Shown: one piece after another, positions 36,481-46,471 of the stretch
How positions within the stretch are numbered: position 1 is the first letter of the stretch
Layout: the number at the start of each line of letters is the position of its first letter
NCBI RefSeq assembly: GCF_900182605.1
Contig: NZ_FXTB01000002.1
Coordinates: 62,001 to 126,000 of the forward strand
DNA from: Saccharicrinis carchari
GTDB taxonomy: Bacteria; Bacteroidota; Bacteroidia; Bacteroidales; Marinilabiliaceae
Direction: 5' to 3'
DNA: 64,000 bases
Made by a program: the position numbers and the translations under genes
Notes under the pieces: generated by a model
The model's database searches: none
Told to the model about the DNA's origin: nothing
The model's input: the letters and a program-made list of their open reading frames with translations, nothing else

Positions 36481-37293
36481 TTATAATTCGGCCACCAGTT
36501 CCTTAATTACCATGGTCATGATGGGTTCGGCTTTGGCGGCCACTTGCTGCACTTCTTCGTGCGATATTTCTACTATCTCGCCCGGAACCCCCGAATCGGT
36601 TATGATGGAAACGCCAAAACAGGTCATATTCATATGGCGCGCCACAATAACCTCTGGAACGGTGGACATGCCCACCACGTCAGCACCCAAAATGCGGAAC
36701 ATCTTGTATTCGGCCGGTGTTTCGAAGGTAGGGCCTGAGGTGCCTACATAAACCCCGCGTTGGAGCTGGATATTGTTTTTAGCGGCTATGTCAAAGGCTT
36801 TGGCAATCAGTTTTTTGCAGTAGGGTTGGCTCATGTCGGGAAAGCGGGGACCCAGCTCGTCAAAATTTTTACCCATCAAGGGATTGTCGCCAAACATGTT
36901 TATTTGGTCCTCGATTATCATTACATCACCCACCACAAAATCGGGATTTAATCCGCCGCTGGCATTGCTTACCAGCAGGGTATTTATGCCCATCATTTTC
37001 ATTACCCTCACCGGGAAGGTAAGCTGTTTCATGTCGTATCCCTCGTAGTAATGGAAGCGACCCTGCATGGCTACCACTTCTTTACCGCCAAGTATTCCAA
37101 ATATAAGGCGGCCTTGGTGTCCTTCTACCGTAGAAACCGGAAAGTTAGGGATGGCATCATAATTAAGCGTGCTTTTAATGTCTATTTCACCTACCAAACC
37201 GCCCAGGCCGGTGCCCAGGATAATACCGATGGTGGCTTCTGTTTTGGATTGCTCCAAAATAAAATCAGCTGTTTCTTTTATTTTGCTTAACAT
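36481..37293 (-). CDS. Purine-nucleoside phosphorylase
   Basis: A 270-residue PNP of the trimeric family. IGIILGTGLGGL (about residues 22-33), HYYEGYD, VSNASGGLNPDFVVGDVMII, TSGPTFETPAEYKMFRILGADVVGMSTVPEVIVARH split over blocks are all present, including the glutamate and asparagine that hold the purine. It splits inosine or guanosine with phosphate to base and ribose-1-phosphate. Its start overlaps the end of lpxK by 29 bases. Length is normal. Salvage specificity (6-oxopurine) is expected from family but not proven. Confidence 0.92.
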   Translation of the reverse strand: MLSKIKETADFILEQSKTEATIGIILGTGLGGLVGEIDIKSTLNYDAIPNFPVSTVEGHQGRLIFGILGGKEVVAMQGRFHYYEGYDMKQLTFPVRVMKMMGINTLLVSNASGGLNPDFVVGDVMIIEDQINMFGDNPLMGKNFDELGPRFPDMSQPYCKKLIAKAFDIAAKNNIQLQRGVYVGTSGPTFETPAEYKMFRILGADVVGMSTVPEVIVARHMNMTCFGVSIITDSGVPGEIVEISHEEVQQVAAKAEPIMTMVIKELVAEL

Positions 37294-38344
37294 AGCTTAT
37301 AATTTTATCAGTGAACTCTGCTTGTTTATTATTTAGTATCTCTATTTGTATGGGTATGAAATAAATAAACCGGGCTATGGGGGTGCACGGGCTGAGTACC
37401 TGCTTAAACCGTACAGCATCCTTTTCGGTGGTTACAATAAATTTGTTTTTGCCATCTAATTCATCAAAGCGCTTACTTATCAATTCTACATCTTTTTGCG
37501 TAAACTGATAATGATCGGGGAAACATATACTTTGCATATGGGATGTTAAAGTTGCAATATGCTTTTCAAAAGGTGCCGGGTTAGCAATTCCGGTAACCAC
37601 CAAAGCGCTTGCATCTGAAAGGCATATCTTTTTAGCATTCTGCTGACCGTTAAAAAGCATACGTGGCTTTTGGTAAGTTACCGTCGAAAAATATACTTGC
37701 TGATGGGGGAGTGGCTTTATTTTACGGGTCAACTCCAGCTGCTTCGCTTCGCTTAACTGCCTTGGGCACTTGCTGAACAAAATAATTTCGGCTCTTTTTT
37801 TTCCTTTCATGGGTTCGCGGAGCTCACCCGCCGGGAGCATGATATCTTTCCAGAGGGGGCGTTTGTAGTCCACCACTAAAATACTCAGTCCCGGTTGCAC
37901 GTAACGGTGCTGATAGGCATCGTCCATTACAATTACATCAGGCGCTGCATCCAAAGCCAGTAAACCGTTTACACCGTGTACCCTTTTTTCGGAAACTGCC
38001 ACGGTAATATCAGCAAATTTATCCAGTATTTGCTTAGGCTCGTCGCCAATTTCGGATGCCGTTGATTGAGCATTGGCCAGTACCAATCCTTTGGTTGTGC
38101 GTTTATATCCCCTGCTAAGCAAAGCTACCTTGTAGTCCCCTTTTAATACGTTAATAATAAATTCGGTCAGCGGTGTTTTACCTGTGCCGCCTACGGTAAT
38201 GTTCCCTACCGAAATAATAGGCACCGGAAAACGCTCCGATTTTAAAATTCCTATGTTAAACATACAATTTCTGGCACGAACAAGCCATCCATAAAGTAGG
38301 GCGATGGGAAAAAGTAAAAGCCGTATGTGTTTTATCGTTTTCAT
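37265..38344 (-). CDS. lpxK: Tetraacyldisaccharide 4'-kinase
   Basis: A 359-residue membrane-associated kinase that phosphorylates the 4' position of the lipid A precursor. The N-terminal hydrophobic helix (IRLLLFPIALLYGWLVR) is followed by the P-loop GNITVGGTGKTPLTEF (about residues 47-62), and VIVMDDAYQHRYV carries the conserved acidic pair. Length agrees with the Bacteroidota form. Its start lies seven bases past a terminator-like hairpin that follows sppA. Its end overlaps the PNP start by 29 bases. Confidence 0.92.
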   Translation of the reverse strand: MKTIKHIRLLLFPIALLYGWLVRARNCMFNIGILKSERFPVPIISVGNITVGGTGKTPLTEFIINVLKGDYKVALLSRGYKRTTKGLVLANAQSTASEIGDEPKQILDKFADITVAVSEKRVHGVNGLLALDAAPDVIVMDDAYQHRYVQPGLSILVVDYKRPLWKDIMLPAGELREPMKGKKRAEIILFSKCPRQLSEAKQLELTRKIKPLPHQQVYFSTVTYQKPRMLFNGQQNAKKICLSDASALVVTGIANPAPFEKHIATLTSHMQSICFPDHYQFTQKDVELISKRFDELDGKNKFIVTTEKDAVRFKQVLSPCTPIARFIYFIPIQIEILNNKQAEFTDKIISYVKQNKRNS

Positions 38345-38350
38345 ATCTAT

Positions 38351-38384
38351 AAAAAAAGGCCGTCTTAAAATAAAACAGCCTTTT
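38351..38384 (-). terminator. Terminator of sppA, next to the lpxK start
   Basis: On the minus-strand RNA a 14-bp stem with G-U pairs (arms 38384-38371 and 38367-38354) is followed by a U run. It lies between the sppA stop at 38415 and the lpxK start at 38344, so it could end sppA transcripts or act as a readthrough control in front of lpxK. Confidence 0.75.
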
Positions 38385-38414
38385 CAATATCTAACGTATA
38401 AAGATAGATAAACT

Positions 38415-40178
38415 TTAATTTATCTGCAATTCGTAGGGTAATCTTGCTTGTATTGGATCTACTTCTTTCAATCGGTTCAGTTGCTCAAAGTGCTCATAGC
38501 CAACTCCCAGAAACGATTCTGTTATATATGCTTTGGCTTCGCTTTTCATACCCTTAAACATTTCTTCGATAGGCGAAAGTTTTTCGGGCATCTCCTTTAT
38601 TCTGTACTTTTCGAGGCCTGCCTTTTCACGGGCAATTTGCACGGCGGTTTCTAATCCACCCATCACATCTACCAGCTGGTGTTCAATGGCATTTTCGCCA
38701 CTCCAGACCCGACCCTGGCCTATTTCGTCGATAGACTGCTTGGTCGTGTTTCGGCCTTCGGCGCAGCGTTTTAAAAACACGTCGTAAAACCTTTCTACAG
38801 AACTTTGAAACAAAGCTCCTTCGTCGTCATTGAGCGGCCGTGTGATGGCGGGCATATCAGCATATTTATTGGTTTTTACACCATCAAAGGTAAATCCCCA
38901 CTTGTTGGCCAGTGGTTTAATGTTGGGCATCATACCAAAAACGCCTATCGAACCGGTCAATGTAACGGGATTGGCCACAATGGTGTCGGCCACGCAGGCA
39001 ATATAATACCCACCCGAAGCAGCCAAATCGCCCATGGAAACGATTACCGGTTTAACTTCCTTGCAGAGTTGTACCTCACGCCATATAATGTCGGAGCCTG
39101 CACCGGAACCACCGGGGGAGTTTACCCGCAGCACCACGGCCTTGATGGTTTCGTCGCGCCGTGCATCGCGGATCGTCTTGCTTAGTTTCTCGGATTTAAT
39201 ACCCTCGTCATCCATTCCGTCTATTTCGCCCTCGGCATAAATAACAGCTATTTTATCTTTAACCAGCCCCTTGTGACCATCAGAAACATAAACCGACTTG
39301 TAGTTGGCAAGGTTAACTTGTTCAATATCTTTGTCTTCATCGGTGTTGGTGAGTGCTTTGAGCTCGCTTATCACCTCATCTTTGTACTTAAGACCATCCA
39401 ACATGTTTCCTTCCACAAAAATATCATTACTTAAAAACATACCACCGCTGTTGGCTATATTGTTTATTTCGCCTGCAGATATTCCCCTGGCTTGGGATAT
39501 GCCTGATACAATGTGGTTCCAAATGGAGTTGACATAGGTTATGGTTTGCTCTTTGGCGGGATCGCTCATGTGGTCGAGTATAAAAGGTTCTACAGCCGAT
39601 TTAAATTTACCATGTTTAAAAATCTGCATTTCTACCCCCAGCTTTTCCAATGCACCTTTATAAAAAGTACGCTCCGAACTGAGTCCTTTAAAATCCAACA
39701 TGCCCTGAGGAGGCATATATAATTTTGTGGCGGCGGAAGCCAGATAATAACCCTTTTGTGAATACATGGGGGCATAGGCATAAATAAATTTGCCGGAATC
39801 TTTAAAAGTGACCAGCGCTTCTCTTATTTCATTTAAAGTGGCATATCCGGTTATCGGATTACCACACTCTAAATAGATTCCCAGAATGTTTTTATCGCGT
39901 TGTGCTTTTTTTATATTTGCAAGCACATCGTTTAAGCCAATTTGGGATGAAGCAAAGGGTGTTTCGCCGAGTAGTTCGGCAAAAGGATCGTCTATGCCTC
40001 TATCTTTAATTATCTTATCTAAGTTAATGGTCAGTAGGGTGCCTTCTTTTATGTTGACTTCTTTTTCGCCCGAGGCAACCAAAGAGGCGATTACACCAAC
40101 AAAAAGAAGTACGATAAACAAAGCCGTAACAAAGGAACCCAATATCGTTAGGAGTAAAGATTTAAAAAATTTTGCCAT
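38415..40178 (-). CDS. sppA: Signal peptide peptidase SppA, 67K type
   Basis: A 587-residue membrane serine protease that degrades leftover signal peptides. An N-terminal anchor (LLLTILGSFVTALFIVLLFVG) is followed by two tandem S49 halves. The catalytic lysine is expected in FKHGKFKSAVEP (about residue 190) and the serine in GDLAASGGYYIA (about 387), with the nearby VNSPGGSGAGSD block conserved. This long, double-domain layout is the E. coli-like 67K form. It has its own promoter candidate and a terminator after it. Confidence 0.92.
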   Translation of the reverse strand: MAKFFKSLLLTILGSFVTALFIVLLFVGVIASLVASGEKEVNIKEGTLLTINLDKIIKDRGIDDPFAELLGETPFASSQIGLNDVLANIKKAQRDKNILGIYLECGNPITGYATLNEIREALVTFKDSGKFIYAYAPMYSQKGYYLASAATKLYMPPQGMLDFKGLSSERTFYKGALEKLGVEMQIFKHGKFKSAVEPFILDHMSDPAKEQTITYVNSIWNHIVSGISQARGISAGEINNIANSGGMFLSNDIFVEGNMLDGLKYKDEVISELKALTNTDEDKDIEQVNLANYKSVYVSDGHKGLVKDKIAVIYAEGEIDGMDDEGIKSEKLSKTIRDARRDETIKAVVLRVNSPGGSGAGSDIIWREVQLCKEVKPVIVSMGDLAASGGYYIACVADTIVANPVTLTGSIGVFGMMPNIKPLANKWGFTFDGVKTNKYADMPAITRPLNDDEGALFQSSVERFYDVFLKRCAEGRNTTKQSIDEIGQGRVWSGENAIEHQLVDVMGGLETAVQIAREKAGLEKYRIKEMPEKLSPIEEMFKGMKSEAKAYITESFLGVGYEHFEQLNRLKEVDPIQARLPYELQIN

Positions 40179-40214
40179 AATTTTGAGTTGTTAATATGAA
40201 TTGTTGTTTACAAG

Positions 40215-40222
40215 CAAATATA
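40215..40222 (-). promoter_or_regulatory. Putative -7 promoter element of sppA
   Basis: Reads TATATTTG on the minus strand, an exact match to the consensus, about 37 bases before the sppA start. No -33 element is obvious. Confidence 0.5.
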
Positions 40223-40275
40223 TTAAAACAATTGTTATCGTTACCATTAGAGTATAATATTTTAAAAAATAATAC

Positions 40276-40815
40276 ATGAACAGCGTTATACTACTTGTGG
40301 GCGGTAACGAGGGCAATATACTTAAGAACATGCAGGATGCCAAAATGTTGATAAGTAATAGAATAGGCGATGTGTGTATCTGTTCGGCTTATTACGAAAG
40401 CGAGCCTTGGGGTTTTGAGCATCAACAAAATTTTTTAAACCGGGTGATTGAACTTTTAACGGATCTATCGGTAGACGAAATTTTACTTAAGGCGCAACAA
40501 ATTGAAAAAGAACTTGGACGTAAACCCAAAACACAAAAGGCCTACGAAGGCCGAACCATGGATATAGACATCCTCTTTTTTAATGATGAAACAATTGAAC
40601 TTCCCCGGCTAAGTGTTCCACATCCTAAAATTCAGGAACGAAAATTTACTTTATTGCCTTTAGCAGAACATTGGGGCGATCTGGTTCATCCGGTATTGGG
40701 TAAAACAATCAAGAGCTTATTGCGTGAATGTCAGGATCAAGGTTGGGTGGAAAAAGTGGAAGACCCTTATCGGCCTGAGGGCACACGAGAATCTCCCGAA
40801 TACGGGTCGTTGTAA
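40276..40815 (+). CDS. folK: 2-amino-4-hydroxy-6-hydroxymethyldihydropteridine pyrophosphokinase
   Basis: A 179-residue folate pathway enzyme that moves pyrophosphate from ATP to 6-hydroxymethyl-7,8-dihydropterin. LLVGGNEGN at the start, YYESEPWGFEHQQNFLNRV, and EGRTMDIDILFF (catalytic metal Asp pair) with LSVPHPKIQERKFTLLPLAE are all standard. About 20 extra residues at the C-terminus (EDPYRPEGTRESPEYGSL) are not part of the fold and may be lineage-specific. It is transcribed divergently from sppA and converges with the receptor gene. Confidence 0.93.
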   Translation: MNSVILLVGGNEGNILKNMQDAKMLISNRIGDVCICSAYYESEPWGFEHQQNFLNRVIELLTDLSVDEILLKAQQIEKELGRKPKTQKAYEGRTMDIDILFFNDETIELPRLSVPHPKIQERKFTLLPLAEHWGDLVHPVLGKTIKSLLRECQDQGWVEKVEDPYRPEGTRESPEYGSL

Positions 40816-40882
40816 CGGAGATAAGCGGTTGGAGAGGATTTTTTAGTTGGATTATAGGTATTTTGTTTCGTGCCAATACAAA

Positions 40883-43279
40883 TTAAAACCTTGCACTTAT
40901 CGAAATAATCAGATTACGCCCGGGTGCGCTGATGGCTGAGGCAAAAGTTTTGTAGTGCCTGTCGAGTAAATTTTCTGCCGAGGCTTGCAGTGTTACAGCT
41001 TTTATTAACTGGTATTGCGCAGCAACATTCAGACTTTGCCAGGCCGGAAATCCGTTTGCGCTGCCCTCCTCCTCATTGTCCTCGCCATAAGGCGACATGT
41101 CCCTCGCTTTTTTTTGGGCCTGATAATTCATGTAAAACGTTGCTTTAAAATTTTTGTGCCGGTAAGTGGCACCGATTTTACCAAAAAGTGGCACGATATG
41201 CCCCATGGGTTCATTGGTTGACACAACTTTACCCCGGGTATAATTAAGGCTTGCATTAAACGAAATATAAGATGCTGCTTGGGCATGCATTCCGGCCGAA
41301 AAACCATTAACAACAGCTTTGTGCTCATTGCTGTTAATATATACCCTGTATTTTTGGCCGTTGTATTCCACAGAATCTTTTCCTTGATAGGGTGCATATT
41401 TGCGTACAATGGCGTCGTACAGCCAGGTGTTATATGTGGTAATATTTAAGATTAGATTCTCATTTAAGAAACTCCTGGTAGCCGATAATTCTACGTTAAA
41501 GGCATATTCAGGTTTTAACAAGGGATTGGGCATGCTTATCTCTTCGTTTTTGGCGCGTATCTTTCCGTAATCGTCAACGTTGGGTGCCCTAAAGCCGGTA
41601 GCTGCCACCCCCGAAAATTTCCAGGTGCTACCGGGGCTATAAACCAGTCCGAAACTGGCCGAGGGGGCCTGGGTGTTCATGCTTAGCTCTGTGACCTCAG
41701 GATTGTCTGTAAATGTTGAATTAAAACTAAAAGACCCAAACCTCGCACCTAGATCTAATATTAACTTTGCGCTTATCGTTTTATTGTAGTTGGCGTATGC
41801 CGAGTAGGCCTGGAAAAAGCTACCACCGCCGGGATATCTGGTGGGTGCAGCTGAGCTGTTTCCGTTTTCAATGTTGGTATATTTTGCTTTGGAAGCCATG
41901 TCGTTAAAAAGCAACTCTATCCCATAATTAATTTTATTGTTGGTATTTATCTCCTTTACAAAATCCATGTTAAAACTATATATGTCGATAAACTCTTCCT
42001 GCGAAAGCCTGTTATTGTTGTTAAAAATACGGCTATGTCTCGATTCTTTGATTTTTTGATATGAGACGATGGTGTTTAAATGGTTAAACCATTGGTTGTT
42101 GCTTTTTAATCGACTGTTGAAGGAAATAAAAAGTCTTTTTTGTGGTCCGTAGTAATACTGTGCAAATTTTAAATAATCCCCATCGTAGTCATTTAACTGG
42201 TCAAAACGGCTGATGTTACTCGAAGTAGAATATTGCGCGTTGAGCACCAGGTCGTGATTTTGAGATGGCGAGTATTTCACTTTCTGCAGAAGGTCGTATT
42301 GCTGATAGCCGGTATTCATTTGCGTGTTGGGATTGCTGTTTACCATCATGCTGTCGCGTCCGTTGATTCGCCGTGCGTAATGAAACACCTTTCCCCAGTC
42401 GTTGTCCGTATTATCCGGTCGGTTTTTTCCCATTGTAATATTACCAAAATTGCTAAAGGTAAAGCTGCTTAGCGAGGCCCAATGTTTAAATCCGGCATTG
42501 ATATTTATATTGGTTTTGAGGGAGTTGCTTACGCTCAGGGTTTGTACCGACGCCTGATAATCCATCAGTGCTATGCTGTCGTTGGATAATACCGGATCCT
42601 TACTAAAATAGCTGACCACACCGCCCAGTGCATCGCTACCATAAATTACGGAGGAGGGGCCAAACAATACCTCGGTTTTTTCTAATATATTCGGATCAAT
42701 AGTTATGCTATTCTGAAGGTGACCACTGCGATATATAGCGTTGTTCATTCTCACCCCATCCATCACAAGTAGTACCCTGTTGGCCTCAAAGCCTCGCAAT
42801 ATGGGGCTTCCGCCACCACCTTGGCTTTTTTGTACGGCTACATATCCGGTAGTGCTTAAAATATCTGCTCCCGTGGGGGCATTATTAAATTCTATGGAAT
42901 GGGGTTTTATCGTTTCAACAAAGTAGGGTATCTTTTTTTTATTTTCACCGCTGCGGGAGGCAGAGACTACAAACTCGTCCAGGGTAAACATTTTAGGCAA
43001 AAGCTCAACTGTATTCGGAAGTGCTTGGCTGCCTTTAATAAAAAGCAGTTCGTAGGCGGGGTGTCTAAAATACAAATCTTCAGCACGGTTAAAGGCGGTA
43101 ATGTTTACTATGCCGTTGTTGTCGCTAATGGTCCAGAAGTTTTCCGACTCAGAAAAAACAACCACATGGGCAATGGGCAGATGCGTTTCTTTGTCGAAAA
43201 TTTTTATTTTTTGAGCAAAAGATACGGTGTGCAATAATAGTAGAGCCCAAAGGATGCAGGCCTTGTTTAGAGTGTGCAT
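40883..43279 (-). CDS. TonB-dependent receptor
   Basis: A 798-residue outer-membrane receptor. The signal peptide ends near VSFAQ (residue 23). A short carboxypeptidase-regulatory-like beta domain (about 24-105) precedes the plug with KSQGGGGSPILRGFEANRV and VLFGPSSVIYGSDALGGVVSY. The remaining barrel ends in aromatic residue Phe (SISARF). The plug wording resembles heme/hemoglobin or siderophore receptors more than SusC proteins. No SusD partner is nearby. It is 21 bases downstream of dxs and cotranscribed with it. Ligand unknown. Confidence 0.87.
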   Translation of the reverse strand: MHTLNKACILWALLLLHTVSFAQKIKIFDKETHLPIAHVVVFSESENFWTISDNNGIVNITAFNRAEDLYFRHPAYELLFIKGSQALPNTVELLPKMFTLDEFVVSASRSGENKKKIPYFVETIKPHSIEFNNAPTGADILSTTGYVAVQKSQGGGGSPILRGFEANRVLLVMDGVRMNNAIYRSGHLQNSITIDPNILEKTEVLFGPSSVIYGSDALGGVVSYFSKDPVLSNDSIALMDYQASVQTLSVSNSLKTNININAGFKHWASLSSFTFSNFGNITMGKNRPDNTDNDWGKVFHYARRINGRDSMMVNSNPNTQMNTGYQQYDLLQKVKYSPSQNHDLVLNAQYSTSSNISRFDQLNDYDGDYLKFAQYYYGPQKRLFISFNSRLKSNNQWFNHLNTIVSYQKIKESRHSRIFNNNNRLSQEEFIDIYSFNMDFVKEINTNNKINYGIELLFNDMASKAKYTNIENGNSSAAPTRYPGGGSFFQAYSAYANYNKTISAKLILDLGARFGSFSFNSTFTDNPEVTELSMNTQAPSASFGLVYSPGSTWKFSGVAATGFRAPNVDDYGKIRAKNEEISMPNPLLKPEYAFNVELSATRSFLNENLILNITTYNTWLYDAIVRKYAPYQGKDSVEYNGQKYRVYINSNEHKAVVNGFSAGMHAQAASYISFNASLNYTRGKVVSTNEPMGHIVPLFGKIGATYRHKNFKATFYMNYQAQKKARDMSPYGEDNEEEGSANGFPAWQSLNVAAQYQLIKAVTLQASAENLLDRHYKTFASAISAPGRNLIISISARF

Positions 43280-43300
43280 TTCTGTGCTTGCTGTTAATGA

Positions 43301-45205
43301 TTACAGGAACATGCTTTTGGCAGCTTCAATCATTCCCTGTTTGTCGAAACCACAATCGCGTTGCAGTTCTGTTTGAGTGCCGTGTTCTATAAATTTATCG
43401 GGTACACCTAACTTTTTAATATGGGCTACAAAGCCATTTTCCGCCATGAATTCAGTAATGGCGCTGCCCATTCCTCCTACAACAGTGCCATCTTCGACCG
43501 TAATAATTTTATTAAACTTATTGAATATCTCAAATAGCATTTCGGTATCCAGGGGTTTAATAAAACGTAAATCGTAAAGGGCGGTAGATATGCCTTGTTC
43601 GTCAAGTTTATGGCAGGCTTGCAATGCTTTATTGGCGATGGGTCCAATGGTGATAAATGCCAGGTCGGAACCCTCTTTCAGTTTTTGGCCCTTGCCAATT
43701 TTCAATTCTTTTAGCGGTGTTTTCCAATTAACGGCACAGCCCAGGCCCCTCGGATATCGAATAACAAAAGGTCCTTTGTCGGGCAATTGTGCGGTATACA
43801 TTAAATTACGCAATTCTTCTTCGTTCCGTGGCGACGAAATAATCATATTGGGTATAGGCCTGAAAAAAGCCAAATCATAAACGCCGTGGTGGGTAGCGCC
43901 ATCGGCTCCTACCAGTCCACCCCTGTCCAGACAAAATACTACGTTAAGGTTTTGCAAGGCCACATCGTGGATAACCTGATCGTAGGCGCGTTGCATAAAT
44001 GAGGAGTAGATGTTGCAAAAAGGGAGCATCCCGTCTATGGCCAATCCTGCGGAAAAAGTAACGGCATGTTGTTCGGCAATACCAACATCAAAAGCCCTGT
44101 CGGGCATTTTTTCCATCATAATATTTAAGGAGCACCCGGAAGGCATTGCCGGCGTAATACCTAATATTTTATCATTTTTTTCGGCTAACTCAACAATGGT
44201 ATGCCCAAAAACATCCTGAAAACGCGGAGGTCTGGGCTTTTTTGATATGCTGTCTAAGTTTTCGCCCGTGAGCTTGTTAAACCTGGCTCCCGGTGCATGC
44301 CAGGCGGTCTGGTTTTCCTCGGCCAACTTAAACCCCTTGCCTTTTTTGGTAAGGCAGTGCAATACCTTGGGGCCGGGTATGTTTTTTAAATCGTTGAGCA
44401 CTTTTACTAAATGGTTGATGTCGTGTCCGTCAACCGGCCCAAAATACCTTATATTGAGTCCTTCAAACATGTTGGACTGCTTGGTCAGCAGCGCTTTAAT
44501 GCTGTTGTTGATGGCTACAATTTTACCTCTGGAGTTAGGTCCTGTAATCTTGAGTTTTTCTAAGCCACGCAATACTTCACTCCGTACTTTATTGTAGGTT
44601 TGCGATGTAGAGATGTCGAGCAAATAATCGCTCAGTCCACCCACATTAGGGTCAATAGCCATCCTGTTATCGTTGAGTACAACCAGCATGTTCGATTTTG
44701 ATTTGCTCAAATTGATGATGCCTTCAAAAGCCAGCCCTGCTGTCATACTACCGTCACCAATTATGGCAACTACCTGTTTGTTTTTTTCTTTATTTTTTTC
44801 AGCAGCGATGGCCATACCCAGGGCTGCCGAAATAGAAGTAGAGGAATGGCCAACACCAAAGGCATCGTATTTACTTTCAAAAGTATTCGGGAAGCCACTC
44901 AAGCCGCCATATTTTCTGTTGCTATGAAAATCATTCTTTCGCCCGGTTAATATTTTGTGCCCATAAGCTTGATGCCCCACATCCCATACCAACTTGTCGT
45001 AAGGCGTATTAAACACATAATGCAGTGCAACAGTTAATTCAACTACACCAAGGCTGGCTCCAAAATGTGCAGGATTGCACGACACGGCATCGATGATGAA
45101 TTCTCTGAGCTCACCACAAATTTGCGCCAGGTCTTTCTCGCTGAATTTCCTTAAATCATCAGGGGTGTTGATCTGTTGTAGTAAGTTATGCCCTTCTTCT
45201 GTCAT
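43301..45205 (-). CDS. dxs: 1-deoxy-D-xylulose-5-phosphate synthase
   Basis: A 634-residue thiamine-diphosphate enzyme that starts the non-mevalonate isoprenoid pathway from pyruvate and glyceraldehyde-3-phosphate. [15 protein letters not shown], the thiamine-binding [14 protein letters not shown] (about residues 150-163) with the NDN that follows, [17 protein letters not shown] and the C-terminal transketolase piece [15 protein letters not shown] are all present. Length is standard. Followed by a TonB receptor gene only 21 bases on. Preceded by a good promoter element. The assignment is safe. Confidence 0.95.
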   Translation of the reverse strand: MTEEGHNLLQQINTPDDLRKFSEKDLAQICGELREFIIDAVSCNPAHFGASLGVVELTVALHYVFNTPYDKLVWDVGHQAYGHKILTGRKNDFHSNRKYGGLSGFPNTFESKYDAFGVGHSSTSISAALGMAIAAEKNKEKNKQVVAIIGDGSMTAGLAFEGIINLSKSKSNMLVVLNDNRMAIDPNVGGLSDYLLDISTSQTYNKVRSEVLRGLEKLKITGPNSRGKIVAINNSIKALLTKQSNMFEGLNIRYFGPVDGHDINHLVKVLNDLKNIPGPKVLHCLTKKGKGFKLAEENQTAWHAPGARFNKLTGENLDSISKKPRPPRFQDVFGHTIVELAEKNDKILGITPAMPSGCSLNIMMEKMPDRAFDVGIAEQHAVTFSAGLAIDGMLPFCNIYSSFMQRAYDQVIHDVALQNLNVVFCLDRGGLVGADGATHHGVYDLAFFRPIPNMIISSPRNEEELRNLMYTAQLPDKGPFVIRYPRGLGCAVNWKTPLKELKIGKGQKLKEGSDLAFITIGPIANKALQACHKLDEQGISTALYDLRFIKPLDTEMLFEIFNKFNKIITVEDGTVVGGMGSAITEFMAENGFVAHIKKLGVPDKFIEHGTQTELQRDCGFDKQGMIEAAKSMFL

Positions 45206-45237
45206 TCTGTGCTGTTGGTGTTAAAAACTGTTGGCCA

Positions 45238-45245
45238 CAAATATA
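45238..45245 (-). promoter_or_regulatory. Putative -7 promoter element of dxs
   Basis: Reads TATATTTG on the minus strand, an exact match to TAnnTTTG, about 33 bases before the dxs start codon. No clear -33 box. Confidence 0.5.
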
Positions 45246-45454
45246 ATGTTTTGGGACGAATTAAACTCCCATAAAAAATAGAACTTCTTTTTATTCTTGT
45301 TAAAATAATGGTGATATTTGAGCCCGGATAAAATAAGAAAAGATGAAACGAGCCATGAGAGTTTTCTCTCACAAAGGGGAATGATTATAATGGCGAGTTC
45401 CCCCGATAAAAAATCGGGGCAGGCTATATGGCAAATGAAATCAATTATAAACAT

Positions 45455-46471
45455 ATGAATAAGATTATTATTGCGATAATTGGAGGAATAGTGGCTGTGT
45501 GTACTTCTTGTATTCCCTTAAAACAATATCAGGAGTTGCAAGAAAAAGATAGGGAAAATAGTGCCGCCCTAAAGCGCATGGAAATGAACCACCAAAATAT
45601 GGAGGTAGAAAATAATGAGTTAAAAGCTGAGGTGAAACGTCTAAAGCAAAAAGTAGAAGCCTTGGAAAAAGATACGGTTCGCTTGGCCAGGCAGAATTGG
45701 AGCTTAAAAAATCGTAATAAGGAGTTGATGAACCAGTACAATGATTTTTTGCAAAATACCTCAACCGGCAATGCTTCGCCGGAATCGGCGGAGTTGCTGC
45801 AACATTTACAGCAATTGCACCAACAATTGCAAGATCGCGAGGATCAATTGTTATTAGCGGAACGGGAGTTGGCCATTAAAAAACAGGGATTGGAAAGAGC
45901 ATCGGCCAACCTGCGCTCGGTAGAGAAAGAGCTTGAAGGCAGAAACAAACGACTTTATGAACTGGAAAGGGCCTTGAACGAAAAAGATTCGCTCATGAAT
46001 GCCTTGCAAACTGCCGTGGCCAATGCCCTTACCGATTTTGGGAGTGATGAATTGGCGGTGCATATAAAAAATGGTAAGGTATATGTTTCTATGGAGGAGA
46101 AATTACTTTTTAAATCGGGCAGTTACCAAGTGAGTGAAGTGGGAGTGGGTGCCTTGAGAAAGATTGCCGGCGTGCTGGAGCAAAAACCGGACATCAAGGT
46201 TTTGGTGGAAGGTCATACCGACGAGGTGCCCTACAAAAGTACGGTGTTGTTAGATAACTGGGATTTAAGTGTGAAAAGAGCCACCTCGGTTACGCGTATC
46301 CTGCTACAAAACTCCAGTATCAGCCCTACACGGATTATAGCCGCTGGCAGGAGCGAATATGTGCCGGTGGATGCCTCGCCTACACCCGAAGCCCGAAGGA
46401 AAAACAGAAGAACAGAAATTATATTATCCCCAAATCTCGATCAGGTATTTGATTTATTACAAGCCAATTAA
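45455..46471 (+). CDS. OmpA-family lipoprotein with coiled coil
   Basis: A 338-residue lipoprotein; lipobox AVCTSC gives the lipidated Cys19 when the start at 45455 is used (an upstream ATG at 45428 would bury the signal). A long coiled coil of heptads (about residues 25-190, ELQEKDRENSAALKRMEMN and on) leads to an OmpA C-terminal domain (about 230-330) with VEGHTDEVPYKS, NWDLSVKRA and RKNRRTEIIL, which binds peptidoglycan. It probably bridges outer membrane and cell wall. The next gene overlaps its end. Confidence 0.88.
   Translation: MNKIIIAIIGGIVAVCTSCIPLKQYQELQEKDRENSAALKRMEMNHQNMEVENNELKAEVKRLKQKVEALEKDTVRLARQNWSLKNRNKELMNQYNDFLQNTSTGNASPESAELLQHLQQLHQQLQDREDQLLLAERELAIKKQGLERASANLRSVEKELEGRNKRLYELERALNEKDSLMNALQTAVANALTDFGSDELAVHIKNGKVYVSMEEKLLFKSGSYQVSEVGVGALRKIAGVLEQKPDIKVLVEGHTDEVPYKSTVLLDNWDLSVKRATSVTRILLQNSSISPTRIIAAGRSEYVPVDASPTPEARRKNRRTEIILSPNLDQVFDLLQAN

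Noticed and set aside
46359-46448. ATG at 46359 as start of the radical SAM gene
   Set aside because: It overlaps the OmpA domain coding sequence by more than 110 bases and reads unlike known N-termini; a TTG start at 46449 is preferred.
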